From the NCBI GenBank assembly GCA_000632805.1, contig CP007444.1:5010772-5074771 (forward strand): a stretch of 64,000 nucleotides of DNA. The letters are read 5' to 3'. The notes beneath the pieces are model-generated. The model worked only from the letters and a program-made list of their open reading frames with translations, did no database searches and was not told the origin of the DNA. The translations under genes and the position numbers were made by a program. The DNA is from Dyella jiangningensis. GTDB lineage: Bacteria; Pseudomonadota; Gammaproteobacteria; Xanthomonadales; Rhodanobacteraceae. Positions 15,243-22,807 of this stretch are shown one piece after another. The number at the start of each line of letters is the position of its first letter. The stretch's first letter is position 1.

Positions 15243-16898
15243 ATGCTGCAATCGACCACGCCGCAAGTGGACGCCCAGCCTCACGTGGAGCCCGCACCGC
15301 GCGAAGCCGGCATCCTGGCGCCGCTCGGCGTCACGGCGTTCCGGCGTATATGGACGGCGAACCTGCTCGGCAATCTGGGCACCTGGGCGCAGTCGGTGGC
15401 GGTGGCCTGGGTGATCACGGCCGCGCATGCGGGACCCATCATGGTTGCCATGGTGCAGGTGGCGTCAGCCGCCCCGCTGGTGGTGTTGTCGATCGCCACC
15501 GGCGTGCTCGCGGACAACTACGACAAGCGAACCATCATGCTGGCCGGGCAGGTGGTGGAGATGGCCGGCGCCATCTTGCTCGCGGCGCTGGCCTTCCTCG
15601 GATATCTTGATCCGCTGCTGCTGATTCTCGCCGTGCTGTGGATTTCGCTGGGCAGCGCGATCACCGTGCCGGCGTGGCAATCGGCCGTGGGCGAGCAGGT
15701 GCCGCGGCCGATGGTGAGTTCGGCTGTGCTGCTCAATGGCGTCAACTACAACGTCGCGCGAGCGCTCGGACCCGCGCTGGGCGGCTTGATGCTCAGCGTG
15801 CTCGCGCCGAGCTGGGTGTTCCTGGTGAATACGCTGAGCTACGTGGGCTTGCTTGCTGCGCTTTGGTACTGGCGCCGCGAAACGCCGGTGCGCACGCTGC
15901 CGCCGGAAGGCATTCGCGAAGGCATGGTGGCGGCGTTGCGCTTCACCTGGAATTCGACGGTGACGCGACTGGCCATGCTGCGCTCCTTCATGTTCGGCTT
16001 TACCGCCAGCGTGATCTGGGCGTTGCTGCCGCTGGTGGCACGTGACTTTCCCGATGGTAGCGCCGCGTTGTACGGCTACATGCTCGGCATGCTGGGCGTC
16101 GGCGCGATTCTCGGCAGCGTGATGGTGCCTGCGCTTCGTCGCTGGCTGGGCACCAGCCGGTTGATCAGCGTGGCGGCCGGCACGCTGGCGGTGATGCTGG
16201 TGCCGCTGGCCTATGCGCAATCCCTGCTTGTGTTGATGCCTGCGCTCTGTGTGGCGGGTGCGTGCTGGATCGCGGCGCTCACCGAGTACAACGCCAATGT
16301 GCAGATCCTGGTGCCGGATTGGGTGAAAGGCCGGGCGCTGGCGCTCTACCAGACCGCGCTGTATGCGGGCCTCGCGATCGGCTCGTTCCTGTGGGGGCAT
16401 CTCGCCGAAACCATGAGCGTATCGGGCGCGATTCTCACGGCGGCGATCGTCATGGTCATCTCGACGTTCCTGCTCTACCACTCGCAGTTTCCGCAGCCCG
16501 ACACCGGCGGCCTGCGACTCGTCACGCGAGGCAGGACCACTCCACCGCAGCTCACCTTCGACCACGAGCGCGGCGATGTGGTGATGTCCATCGAGTACAT
16601 CATTCCCGCCGAGCGCGCCGCCGATTTCATGGCGATGGTCGACGCGCTGCGACGCCTGCGCCTGCGCAATGGCGGGCGCTACTGGGGAATGTTCCGTGAC
16701 GTGCGCAATGAAGAGATCTGGCGCGAAGTGCTGCTCGTCGAAAGCTGGCTGCAGCACCTGCGCATGCTCGATCGCATGACGCTGTCCGACAAGACGTTGA
16801 TCGATCACGTGAAGGCGCTGCACAAGGGCGACGCGCCTCCGCGGATCACCCTTGGCGTGAGCTACGAATCGATCGAGTACGGCAACGACGTGCGGTAG
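15243..16898 (+). CDS. MFS exporter of the MFS_3 type with C-terminal monooxygenase-like domain
   Basis: A 551-residue protein. Residues about 20-430 hold the twelve-helix major facilitator fold of the enterobactin-exporter-like MFS_3 family (PF05977), with ADNYDKRTIMLAGQ as the loop 2-3 motif. The last 95 residues (from GDVVMSIEYIIPAE) are soluble and resemble an antibiotic-biosynthesis-monooxygenase-like ferredoxin fold, a known extension in this family. It probably exports a small molecule; cargo unknown. The start at 15243 removes an unlikely Arg-rich extension. It is convergent with rpiA, 27 bp apart. Confidence 0.82.
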   Translation: MLQSTTPQVDAQPHVEPAPREAGILAPLGVTAFRRIWTANLLGNLGTWAQSVAVAWVITAAHAGPIMVAMVQVASAAPLVVLSIATGVLADNYDKRTIMLAGQVVEMAGAILLAALAFLGYLDPLLLILAVLWISLGSAITVPAWQSAVGEQVPRPMVSSAVLLNGVNYNVARALGPALGGLMLSVLAPSWVFLVNTLSYVGLLAALWYWRRETPVRTLPPEGIREGMVAALRFTWNSTVTRLAMLRSFMFGFTASVIWALLPLVARDFPDGSAALYGYMLGMLGVGAILGSVMVPALRRWLGTSRLISVAAGTLAVMLVPLAYAQSLLVLMPALCVAGACWIAALTEYNANVQILVPDWVKGRALALYQTALYAGLAIGSFLWGHLAETMSVSGAILTAAIVMVISTFLLYHSQFPQPDTGGLRLVTRGRTTPPQLTFDHERGDVVMSIEYIIPAERAADFMAMVDALRRLRLRNGGRYWGMFRDVRNEEIWREVLLVESWLQHLRMLDRMTLSDKTLIDHVKALHKGDAPPRITLGVSYESIEYGNDVR

Positions 16899-16925
16899 CT
16901 GTGCGACGTACTCGCGGTCCGGCGC

Positions 16926-17564
16926 TCAGAGCACCTTGTCGCCCACCAGAACCACATTGGCCGCACGCCGCGCGAACAGGCCCACCGTCACGATGCCGGG
17001 GATCTGGTTGAGGTCGTTTTCAAGCCCCACCGGGTCGGTGATCTGCCAGCCGTGCACGTCGATCACCCAGTTGCCGTTGTCGGTGACCACGCCGTCGCGC
17101 CATACCGGATTGCCGCCACGCTTGACGATCTCGCGGCCGACCAGGCTGCGCGCCATCGGGATCACTTCGATCGGCAACGGGAATTTGCCGAGCACGTTCA
17201 CCAGCTTGCTGGAATCGATGATGCAGACGAACTTGTCGCTCGCCTCGGCGATGATCTTCTCGCGCGTGAGCGCCGCGCCGCCGCCCTTGATCAGGCGCTT
17301 GTGGGGGTCGCACTCGTCGGCGCCATCGATATACAGCGAAAGCGAACCGGTGCTGTTGAGGTCGAGCACCGGAATGCCCACGCGCTTGAGGTGCGCGGTG
17401 GATTGCTCCGAGCTGGACACCGCACCCTGGATGCGGTCCTTGAGGTCGGCCAGCGCGTCGATGAAGTAGGCAACGGTGGAACCGGTGCCGACGCCGACGA
17501 TGGCGCCGTCCTCCACATAGCGGATGGCGGCTTCGCCGGCCTGGCGTTTTTCGTTGGTGCTCAT
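16926..17564 (-). CDS. rpiA: Ribose-5-phosphate isomerase A
   Basis: Interconverts ribose 5-phosphate and ribulose 5-phosphate in the pentose phosphate pathway. The 212-residue protein has GVGTGSTVAYFIDAL near the N-terminus, SLYIDGADECD with the catalytic Asp pair, and KGGGAALTREKI with the catalytic Lys and Glu; all are RpiA hallmarks. Start ATG at 17564, weak ribosome binding site. It is the last gene of a minus-strand series that runs from the zapA region through fau and the EVE gene, 28 bp after the latter. Confidence 0.96.
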   Translation of the reverse strand: MSTNEKRQAGEAAIRYVEDGAIVGVGTGSTVAYFIDALADLKDRIQGAVSSSEQSTAHLKRVGIPVLDLNSTGSLSLYIDGADECDPHKRLIKGGGAALTREKIIAEASDKFVCIIDSSKLVNVLGKFPLPIEVIPMARSLVGREIVKRGGNPVWRDGVVTDNGNWVIDVHGWQITDPVGLENDLNQIPGIVTVGLFARRAANVVLVGDKVL

Positions 17565-17592
17565 GTGTCGGTTCCGATAAGGGGAGAAAGCG

Positions 17593-18060
17593 TTATTCCA
17601 TCGCCAGGATGTGCTTCCACTCGGGCGCACCCACCGGCATCACCGACAGGCGGTTGCCCTTGCGCACCAGCGGCATCTCGACCAATGCCGGATCGGCCTG
17701 AAGTTCCTTCAGCGTGATCGTGCGCTTGAGTTTCTTCACGAACTTCACTTCCACCAGCATCCAGCGCGGGTTGTCGCGCGAGGCGGAAGGATCGAAGTAC
17801 TTGCTCTTGGGATCGAACTGCGAAGGGTCGGGGTAGGCGTCGGTGGCGACTTCCGCGACGCCCACGATGCCGGGCTCGTCGCAGTTGGAGTGATAGAAGA
17901 ACACCTTGTCGCCGACACGCATGCCGTCGCGCATGAAGTTGCGCGCCTGGTAATTGCGTACGCCGTCCCAGGCTTCCTGGCCTTTGCGCTTGAGGTCGTC
18001 GATGGAAAAAGCGTCGGGTTCCGACTTCATCATCCAATAATGAACAGGGCGCTTGGTCAT
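17593..18060 (-). CDS. EVE-domain protein (thymocyte nuclear protein 1-like)
   Basis: A 155-residue single-domain protein of the EVE family, a PUA-like fold that binds modified bases. Signature segments: YWMMKSEPDAFSIDDL, WDGVRNYQARNFMR, VGDKVFFYHSNCDEPGIVGVAEV and VGAPEWKHILAME. The biological role of stand-alone bacterial EVE proteins is unclear. Its start overlaps the fau stop (ATGA), and the zapA-6S-fau order upstream is conserved in gammaproteobacteria, so this is a housekeeping setting rather than a defence island. Confidence 0.9.
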   Translation of the reverse strand: MTKRPVHYWMMKSEPDAFSIDDLKRKGQEAWDGVRNYQARNFMRDGMRVGDKVFFYHSNCDEPGIVGVAEVATDAYPDPSQFDPKSKYFDPSASRDNPRWMLVEVKFVKKLKRTITLKELQADPALVEMPLVRKGNRLSVMPVGAPEWKHILAME

Positions 18061-18671
18061 GCGTGGGCTTCTCCGTCCTCGCCGTTGGCGTGGCAGTCGA
18101 TCAGTTCGCGATCGGTGGCAATGAAATCCAACGGCACGTCCCAGGGTTCTTCGGCGATCTCCGGCAGTTCCTGGAACGCGTAGGCGATGCCGACCAGCAA
18201 GGGCTCGGTCGGGCGGACCTGTTCGTTGAGGAAAGCGAAGGAGCGGTCGTAATAGCCACCGCCCGTGCCCAGGCGGTTGCCGCGACGGTCGAAGGCCAGC
18301 AGCGGCACCAGCACCAGGTCGAGCTGGAACGGCTCCAGCAGCTCGCTGGGCGATACCGGTTCAGGAATGCCGTGCCGATTGGGCTGGACGTCCTCGCCCG
18401 ACTGCCACGGGGCGAAGCGCAGGCGGAAGTTCGGCCCGATCACCGGCAGCAGGAACTGCTGGCCGCGCGTGGCCAAGGGCGGGATCACCAGGTTCAACGG
18501 CAGCTCACCGTCGCAGGCCCAGTAGCCGGCCACGCGGGCATCGGTGAGGTATTCGGGCAACTGTTCCAGGCTGCGGCGCAGCCCCTGCGCGGCAGCGATG
18601 CGCTGCGGCGGCGTCAGCGCGCGGCGCTGCTCGGCCAGTTGGCGGCGTAGTTCGCGTCGCTGGGCGTCCAC
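18057..18671 (-). CDS. fau: 5-formyltetrahydrofolate cyclo-ligase
   Basis: Converts 5-formyl-THF to 5,10-methenyl-THF with ATP, recycling folate. The 204-residue protein shows the phosphate-binding loop RLGTGGGYYDRSF near residue 135 and a basic helical N-terminus (MDAQRRELRRQLAEQRRAL) as in the family. It lies directly downstream of the 6S RNA gene, as in E. coli (zapA-ssrS-fau), and may be read through from it. It overlaps the EVE gene by four bases. Confidence 0.93.
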   Translation of the reverse strand: MDAQRRELRRQLAEQRRALTPPQRIAAAQGLRRSLEQLPEYLTDARVAGYWACDGELPLNLVIPPLATRGQQFLLPVIGPNFRLRFAPWQSGEDVQPNRHGIPEPVSPSELLEPFQLDLVLVPLLAFDRRGNRLGTGGGYYDRSFAFLNEQVRPTEPLLVGIAYAFQELPEIAEEPWDVPLDFIATDRELIDCHANGEDGEAHA

Positions 18672-18715
18672 GTTCGCGTCTCCTGCCAGTGCGGGGCCGC
18701 GGACGGCGCCCTGAA

Positions 18716-18740
18716 CGCACGGCGCCAGAGGCGCCGTGCG
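18716..18740 (-). terminator. Strong hairpin between 6S RNA and fau
   Basis: Eleven-bp perfect stem CGCACGGCGCC / GGCGCCGTGCG with a three-base loop, 14 bp after the predicted 6S 3' end. No T-run follows, so it may be a processing or partial termination site rather than a classical terminator. Confidence 0.5.
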
Positions 18741-18753
18741 AGGGTAATGAGGT

Positions 18754-18943
18754 GGCGTTAACCGCGATGCCGCTGCCCACCGAACGACCTTGATCCACGA
18801 TGGATCAGGTGGGAGGGCGACATGGTCTCAAGGCTTTCCGCACGCGGCGGACATGCACAACGACCGATGAAAAGCCGACCCGGGGCCGTATTTAGGAACA
18901 AGGCAAATGTAAGAGTGTGCTGGCGCACACCGCAGAAAACGCC
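18754..18943 (-). ncRNA. ssrS: 6S RNA
   Basis: Found by synteny (between zapA and fau) and by fold. On the minus strand the 5' end GGCGTT pairs with 3' AACGCC, and GCGGTGT pairs with GCATCGC, forming the closing stem of a 190-base RNA. The 3' half reads AAGCCTTGAGACC...GTCG, then a hairpin TGATCCA-TCG-TGGATCA, then GGGCAGCGGCATC, parallel to the E. coli 6S order. 6S RNA mimics an open promoter and holds sigma-70 RNA polymerase in stationary phase. The ends are approximate to a few bases; the promoter would lie inside the end of zapA. Confidence 0.75.
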
Positions 18944-18947
18944 GTGA

Positions 18948-19271
18948 CTATTTTATGTGGGCGTCCAGTGCCGCTTCAAGCTTATTGCGCAAGGCGGCCA
19001 GACCGTCAGCCACGCTCTGGTCAGTTCCGCCGTGCTGCTTGCGCAGGGCAAGGAATTCGTGCGTGACACTGATCGCCGCCAGCACGGCCAGGCGGTCGAA
19101 GCCCGGCGCCTTGGCGTTGGCACGCAATTCACGCATCTTGCGGTCGAGGTAGGCGGCCGACTCCAGCAGGCCCTCGCGTTCTTCCGGCGCGCAGGCAATG
19201 AGGAATTCGCGATCGACCAGTCGCAGGGCGACCGGTTCGCTGGCGGTGTTGCTCACGCTGCTTTCAGCCAT
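18948..19271 (-). CDS. zapA: Cell division protein ZapA
   Basis: Small (107 aa) FtsZ-ring stabiliser. It has the N-terminal beta strands of the ZapA fold (VALRLVDREFLIACAPEEREGLLESAAYLDRKM) and a C-terminal coiled coil ending DAHIK. It overlaps the upstream coiled-coil gene by 8 bp and is followed at once by the 6S RNA gene. This arrangement is the conserved gammaproteobacterial zapA locus. Confidence 0.92.
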   Translation of the reverse strand: MAESSVSNTASEPVALRLVDREFLIACAPEEREGLLESAAYLDRKMRELRANAKAPGFDRLAVLAAISVTHEFLALRKQHGGTDQSVADGLAALRNKLEAALDAHIK

Positions 19272-19503
19272 TGTTTTCGAGCGCCTTCAGTCGCTGGATC
19301 ATCGCTTCGACGCGGCTGCGCGCCTGTTCGTTGCGCGCCATCAGGCCCGCGCGTTCACTCGCCAGTTGTTCCTGGCTGTGCCGCAGGCTGCGGTTTTCCT
19401 CGGTGAGACGGCGCACGGTGTCGAGCAGGCGATCGACCTGTTCGCCGAGGGCGGTCAGCTCTCGCTTGACGGGGTCTGGCTTGACGGTTTCGGGCGCGCT
19501 CAT
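19264..19503 (-). CDS. Small coiled-coil protein, TIGR02449-like
   Basis: A 79-residue, almost wholly helical protein with heptads (ALGEQVDRLLDTVRRLTEENRSL). It resembles the TIGR02449 family, which sits directly upstream of zapA in gammaproteobacteria, and by its form also ZapB. A role at the division ring with ZapA is plausible from coupling and shape, not proven. It overlaps zapA by 8 bp and diverges from ygfB with 102 bp between starts. Confidence 0.82.
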   Translation of the reverse strand: MSAPETVKPDPVKRELTALGEQVDRLLDTVRRLTEENRSLRHSQEQLASERAGLMARNEQARSRVEAMIQRLKALENNG

Positions 19504-19605
19504 GGCCCGGAACTATAGCAGGCCGCTTGGCCAAAACAGCAGGCTCCGCCACGTTCCCGGAGGCGGTGCATTAAACTGGCGGCTTGCCCTGAATGGAGTA
19601 CGGCC

Positions 19606-20166
19606 ATGGCCGCCGATGAGCTTATTGGCTACGACGAACTGGACGACACGGTGGTCCATCTGAAGCTGGCTGTCCCGGCCAGTGAGCTGCATGGTTCGCT
19701 GTGCGGTTTTCTGGCGGGCGGCGCCCGCGTCGGCAGGCAGTCGCTGATCGAGGCCTTGCACATGGACGCTGACGTGACGCCGACGGGCCGGGACCAGGCC
19801 TTGCTCGAACGCCTGGTCACCCAGAGCGAGGCCGAGCTGGCCGATCCCGAGCTCGGCTTCGAACCCTTGCTGCCGGCCGATGACCGCCCGCTGCCCGAGC
19901 GCGCAGAGGCCCTGGTGGACTGGTGCCGCGGTTTCCTCGGCGGCTTCGGCCTGGCCGGCGCGGAGACCCACGGCAAGCTCTCCGACGAGGCGCAGGAAAT
20001 CCTGCGGGACCTCAGCACCATTGCCGCCTCCTCGTTCGATTTCGACGACGAGGGTGAAGACGAGGATGCGCTGATCGAAGTGCACGAGTTCGTGCGCATG
20101 GCCGCCATGCTGCTGTTTGCCGAGTGCGCCAAGCGCCCCGCCATCCAGAACGACACGCTGCATTGA
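19606..20166 (+). CDS. ygfB: UPF0149 family protein YgfB
   Basis: A 186-residue YecA/YgfB-type protein without the C-terminal zinc-binding SEC-C tail. Typical segments are SELHGSLCGFLAGGA, LVDWCRGFLGGFGLAG and EVHEFVRMAAMLLF. In Pseudomonas aeruginosa YgfB modulates ampDh3 expression and beta-lactam resistance; whether that holds here is unknown. Its stop overlaps the TTG start of pepP (TTGA), the conserved ygfB-pepP order. Confidence 0.9.
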   Translation: MAADELIGYDELDDTVVHLKLAVPASELHGSLCGFLAGGARVGRQSLIEALHMDADVTPTGRDQALLERLVTQSEAELADPELGFEPLLPADDRPLPERAEALVDWCRGFLGGFGLAGAETHGKLSDEAQEILRDLSTIAASSFDFDDEGEDEDALIEVHEFVRMAAMLLFAECAKRPAIQNDTLH

Positions 20167-21473
20167 GCATTTCGCCCGAGGAATACACGCGCCGCCGCCG
20201 CCAGCTGATGCGCATGGCGGGCGAGGACGCGGTGCTGCTCATCGCAGCTGCGCCCGAGCGCGTGCGCAACGCGGACGCCAACTGGCCGTATCGACAGGAT
20301 TCGGATCTGCACTATCTCTCGGGCTTTCCCGAGCCCGAGGCGGTACTGGCTCTGTTGCCGGGACGCAAGCATGGCGAGGCCGTGCTGTTCTGTCGCGAGC
20401 GCGACGAAGAGCATGAACGCTGGCACGGCGAGACCATCGGCACCGATCGCGCCGTGAGCGAACACGGCATGGACGATGCGTTCCCCATCGACGATATCGA
20501 CGACATCCTGCCCGGCATGATCGAAGGGCGGGCCCGTGTCTATTGCCATTTCGGCAGCGAACCCGAGTTCGACGCGCGCCTGCTCGGCTGGATGCGCCGC
20601 CTGCGCCAGTTGCGAGGCGGCGGCGTGGTGCCGAAAGAGTTTGTCGCGCTGGGTCATCTGCTGCACGACCTGCGCCTGTACAAGTCGCGCGGCGAGTTGA
20701 AATTGATGAAGACGTCCGCGTCGATCGCGGCCGAAGCGCATCTTGCCGCCATGCAGGCAGCGGTGGCGGGCCGGCACGAATACGAGGTGGAAGCGGAAAT
20801 CCTCCGCGTGATGCGTAGCCGCGGCGCGGTGCCGGCGTTCCCGCCGATCGTGGCCAGCGGCTACAACGCCTGCGTGATGCACTACACCGCCAATCGCGCG
20901 GTACTGCGCGACGGTGATCTGCTGCTGGTCGACGCGGGCGCGGAAATGGACTGCTATGCGTCCGACATCACGCGCACGTTCCCGATTAGTGGCCGCTACA
21001 GCCGCGAGCAGCGTGCGCTTTACGAAGTGGTGCACGCCGCACAGCTGGCAGCGATCGACGAAGTGATGCCCGGGCGCGCATTCAGCAGCGCACATGAAGC
21101 CGCCGTGCGGGTGATTGCCGAAGGCCTGTGTGCGCTGGGCCTGATCCAGGGCAACGCCGACGATGCGATTGCCGAAGGCAGCTACAAGCGTTTTTTCCCC
21201 GCCAAGACCGGCCACTGGCTGGGCCTGGACGTGCACGACGTAGGCGACTATCGCGTCGATGGCGAGCCGCGCATGCTCGAACCCGGCATGGTGGTGACGG
21301 TGGAGCCGGGCATCTACGTGCCGCCCGGTGATTTCAGCGTGGCCGAGCGCTGGCGCGGCATCGGCATCCGCATCGAGGACGACGTGGCGGTGACGCGCGA
21401 TGGCAACGACGTGCTGACCTCGGGCGTGCCCAAGGACGCCGACGAGATCGAGGCATTGCTGGCCGCGCGTTGA
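20163..21473 (+). CDS. pepP: Xaa-Pro aminopeptidase P
   Basis: Removes N-terminal residues that precede proline. The 436-residue protein has the creatinase-like N-domain and a pita-bread catalytic domain with the dimanganese ligands in VDAGAEMDCYASDITRTF (two Asp), GHWLGLDVHDVG (His), VVTVEPGIYVP (Glu) and RIEDDVAVT (Glu). The start TTG at 20163 overlaps the ygfB stop and gives the family length; the frame continues upstream inside ygfB. In E. coli ubiH follows pepP; here a convergent CoA-transferase lies 24 bp away instead. Confidence 0.94.
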   Translation: MSISPEEYTRRRRQLMRMAGEDAVLLIAAAPERVRNADANWPYRQDSDLHYLSGFPEPEAVLALLPGRKHGEAVLFCRERDEEHERWHGETIGTDRAVSEHGMDDAFPIDDIDDILPGMIEGRARVYCHFGSEPEFDARLLGWMRRLRQLRGGGVVPKEFVALGHLLHDLRLYKSRGELKLMKTSASIAAEAHLAAMQAAVAGRHEYEVEAEILRVMRSRGAVPAFPPIVASGYNACVMHYTANRAVLRDGDLLLVDAGAEMDCYASDITRTFPISGRYSREQRALYEVVHAAQLAAIDEVMPGRAFSSAHEAAVRVIAEGLCALGLIQGNADDAIAEGSYKRFFPAKTGHWLGLDVHDVGDYRVDGEPRMLEPGMVVTVEPGIYVPPGDFSVAERWRGIGIRIEDDVAVTRDGNDVLTSGVPKDADEIEALLAAR

Positions 21474-21497
21474 TCGCGACGCGGTCCGCCGACGGGA

Positions 21498-22703
21498 TCA
21501 GTCCTCGGCTCGGGGCACGAAGGCGCCGATCGAGGTAAGGATCTCGGCGCCGTCCTGGTTCAGTGCTGGCGCGGCGAAAGCCTGCGGCCCAGGCGTGCGG
21601 CCGAACTTGATCGGATGCGCGACGCCGCGATAGCGCCCCACGGCGGGATGCCTGAACGTGTCGATCATGCCCTCGGCCAGCACCTGCGGGTGTTCGAACA
21701 TGTCTTCGATCCGGCGCGCGGCGGCGCTGGGTACTTCATCGCCGAACAGGGCCTCCCACTCCAGCGCACTGCGTGCGGAGAGTGCCTCGTGCAGCTGCGG
21801 CACGATGTCGTTGTAATGCTCCGCGCGCTTGCGCACGGTGTCATAGCGCGGGTCGTCGCGCAGGCGTTCCAGTCCCGTCTTCTCGCATAGCGCACGCCAG
21901 AAATGCGGGGTGTTGGCGGAGATGTAGATATAGCCATCGCGCGTGGGATGGATACCGGTAACGCCACCCGAGCGCATGTCCCGACCGATGTCGAGCGATT
22001 CGCCTTCGGCCCAGATCATGCGTGCCGATTGCATGGTCAGCGCACTGCGCAGCAGCGACACGCCCACGAACTGCCCCAGCCCGCTGCGCTCGCGTTCGAA
22101 CAGCGCGGAGGCGACGCCTGCAGCGAGCAGCGCGGCTGCGTAGTAGTCCACGACCGAACCGTAGATCACTTCTGGCGGACCGCCACGCTTGCCCTGCAGC
22201 GCGCACATGCCGGTCATGGTCTGCAGCACCTGGTCGTAGCCAGCCTTGTCCTTCATGGGGCCGCTCTCGCCATAGCCGGTGATGGCGCAATAGATCAGGC
22301 GCGGATTGATGAGGTTGAGACGATCGTGGTCGATGCCGAGACGCTCGGCGACACCAGGACGGAAGTTGTGCACGAGCACGTCGGCATCGCGTACCAGCTT
22401 GAGCAGTGCCGCGTGATCTTCCGCGCGCTTGAGGTCGAGCACGATGCCGCGCTTGCTGCGATTGACGCCGAGGAACGCGCGGCTCTCGCTGGCCAGCGTG
22501 GACGGGTACTGGCGCAGGTTGTCGCCGCCGGGCGGTTCGATCTTGATGACGTCGGCGCCCTGGTCGGCCAGCAGCGTGCATCCGTAGGGACCGGCGATGT
22601 AGGCGCTCAGGTCCAGCACGCGGATGCCGGCGAGGGGGCCGGCGTCTTCGCGGGATGCTGCGTTCGACTCAGGCGAGAGGGTTTCCATGCGTTGCGTGTT
22701 CAC
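21498..22703 (-). CDS. CaiB/BaiF family CoA-transferase
   Basis: A 401-residue class III CoA-transferase. The start region PLAGIRVLDLSAYIAGPYG, then GADVIKIEPPGGD, RSKRGIVLDLK and a central Asp in EVIYGSVVDYYAA (the catalytic Asp position) are typical. It moves CoA between carboxylic acids; the acid is unknown. Start is GTG at 22703 (GGAATCGA before it) or ATG at 22688. It is the last gene of the minus-strand catabolic region, 104 bp after the GH127 gene, so it may be a separate unit. Confidence 0.88.
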   Translation of the reverse strand: MNTQRMETLSPESNAASREDAGPLAGIRVLDLSAYIAGPYGCTLLADQGADVIKIEPPGGDNLRQYPSTLASESRAFLGVNRSKRGIVLDLKRAEDHAALLKLVRDADVLVHNFRPGVAERLGIDHDRLNLINPRLIYCAITGYGESGPMKDKAGYDQVLQTMTGMCALQGKRGGPPEVIYGSVVDYYAAALLAAGVASALFERERSGLGQFVGVSLLRSALTMQSARMIWAEGESLDIGRDMRSGGVTGIHPTRDGYIYISANTPHFWRALCEKTGLERLRDDPRYDTVRKRAEHYNDIVPQLHEALSARSALEWEALFGDEVPSAAARRIEDMFEHPQVLAEGMIDTFRHPAVGRYRGVAHPIKFGRTPGPQAFAAPALNQDGAEILTSIGAFVPRAED

Positions 22704-22807
22704 TCGATTCCAGATGCCCTGCGCGGAGATTTACTCTGCAACAGGGGCTGTGAAAGAAGAAGCTGCCGTAGCTAGTTTCTCGCTGCACAATTCCTTGTGT
22801 GAGCGCG

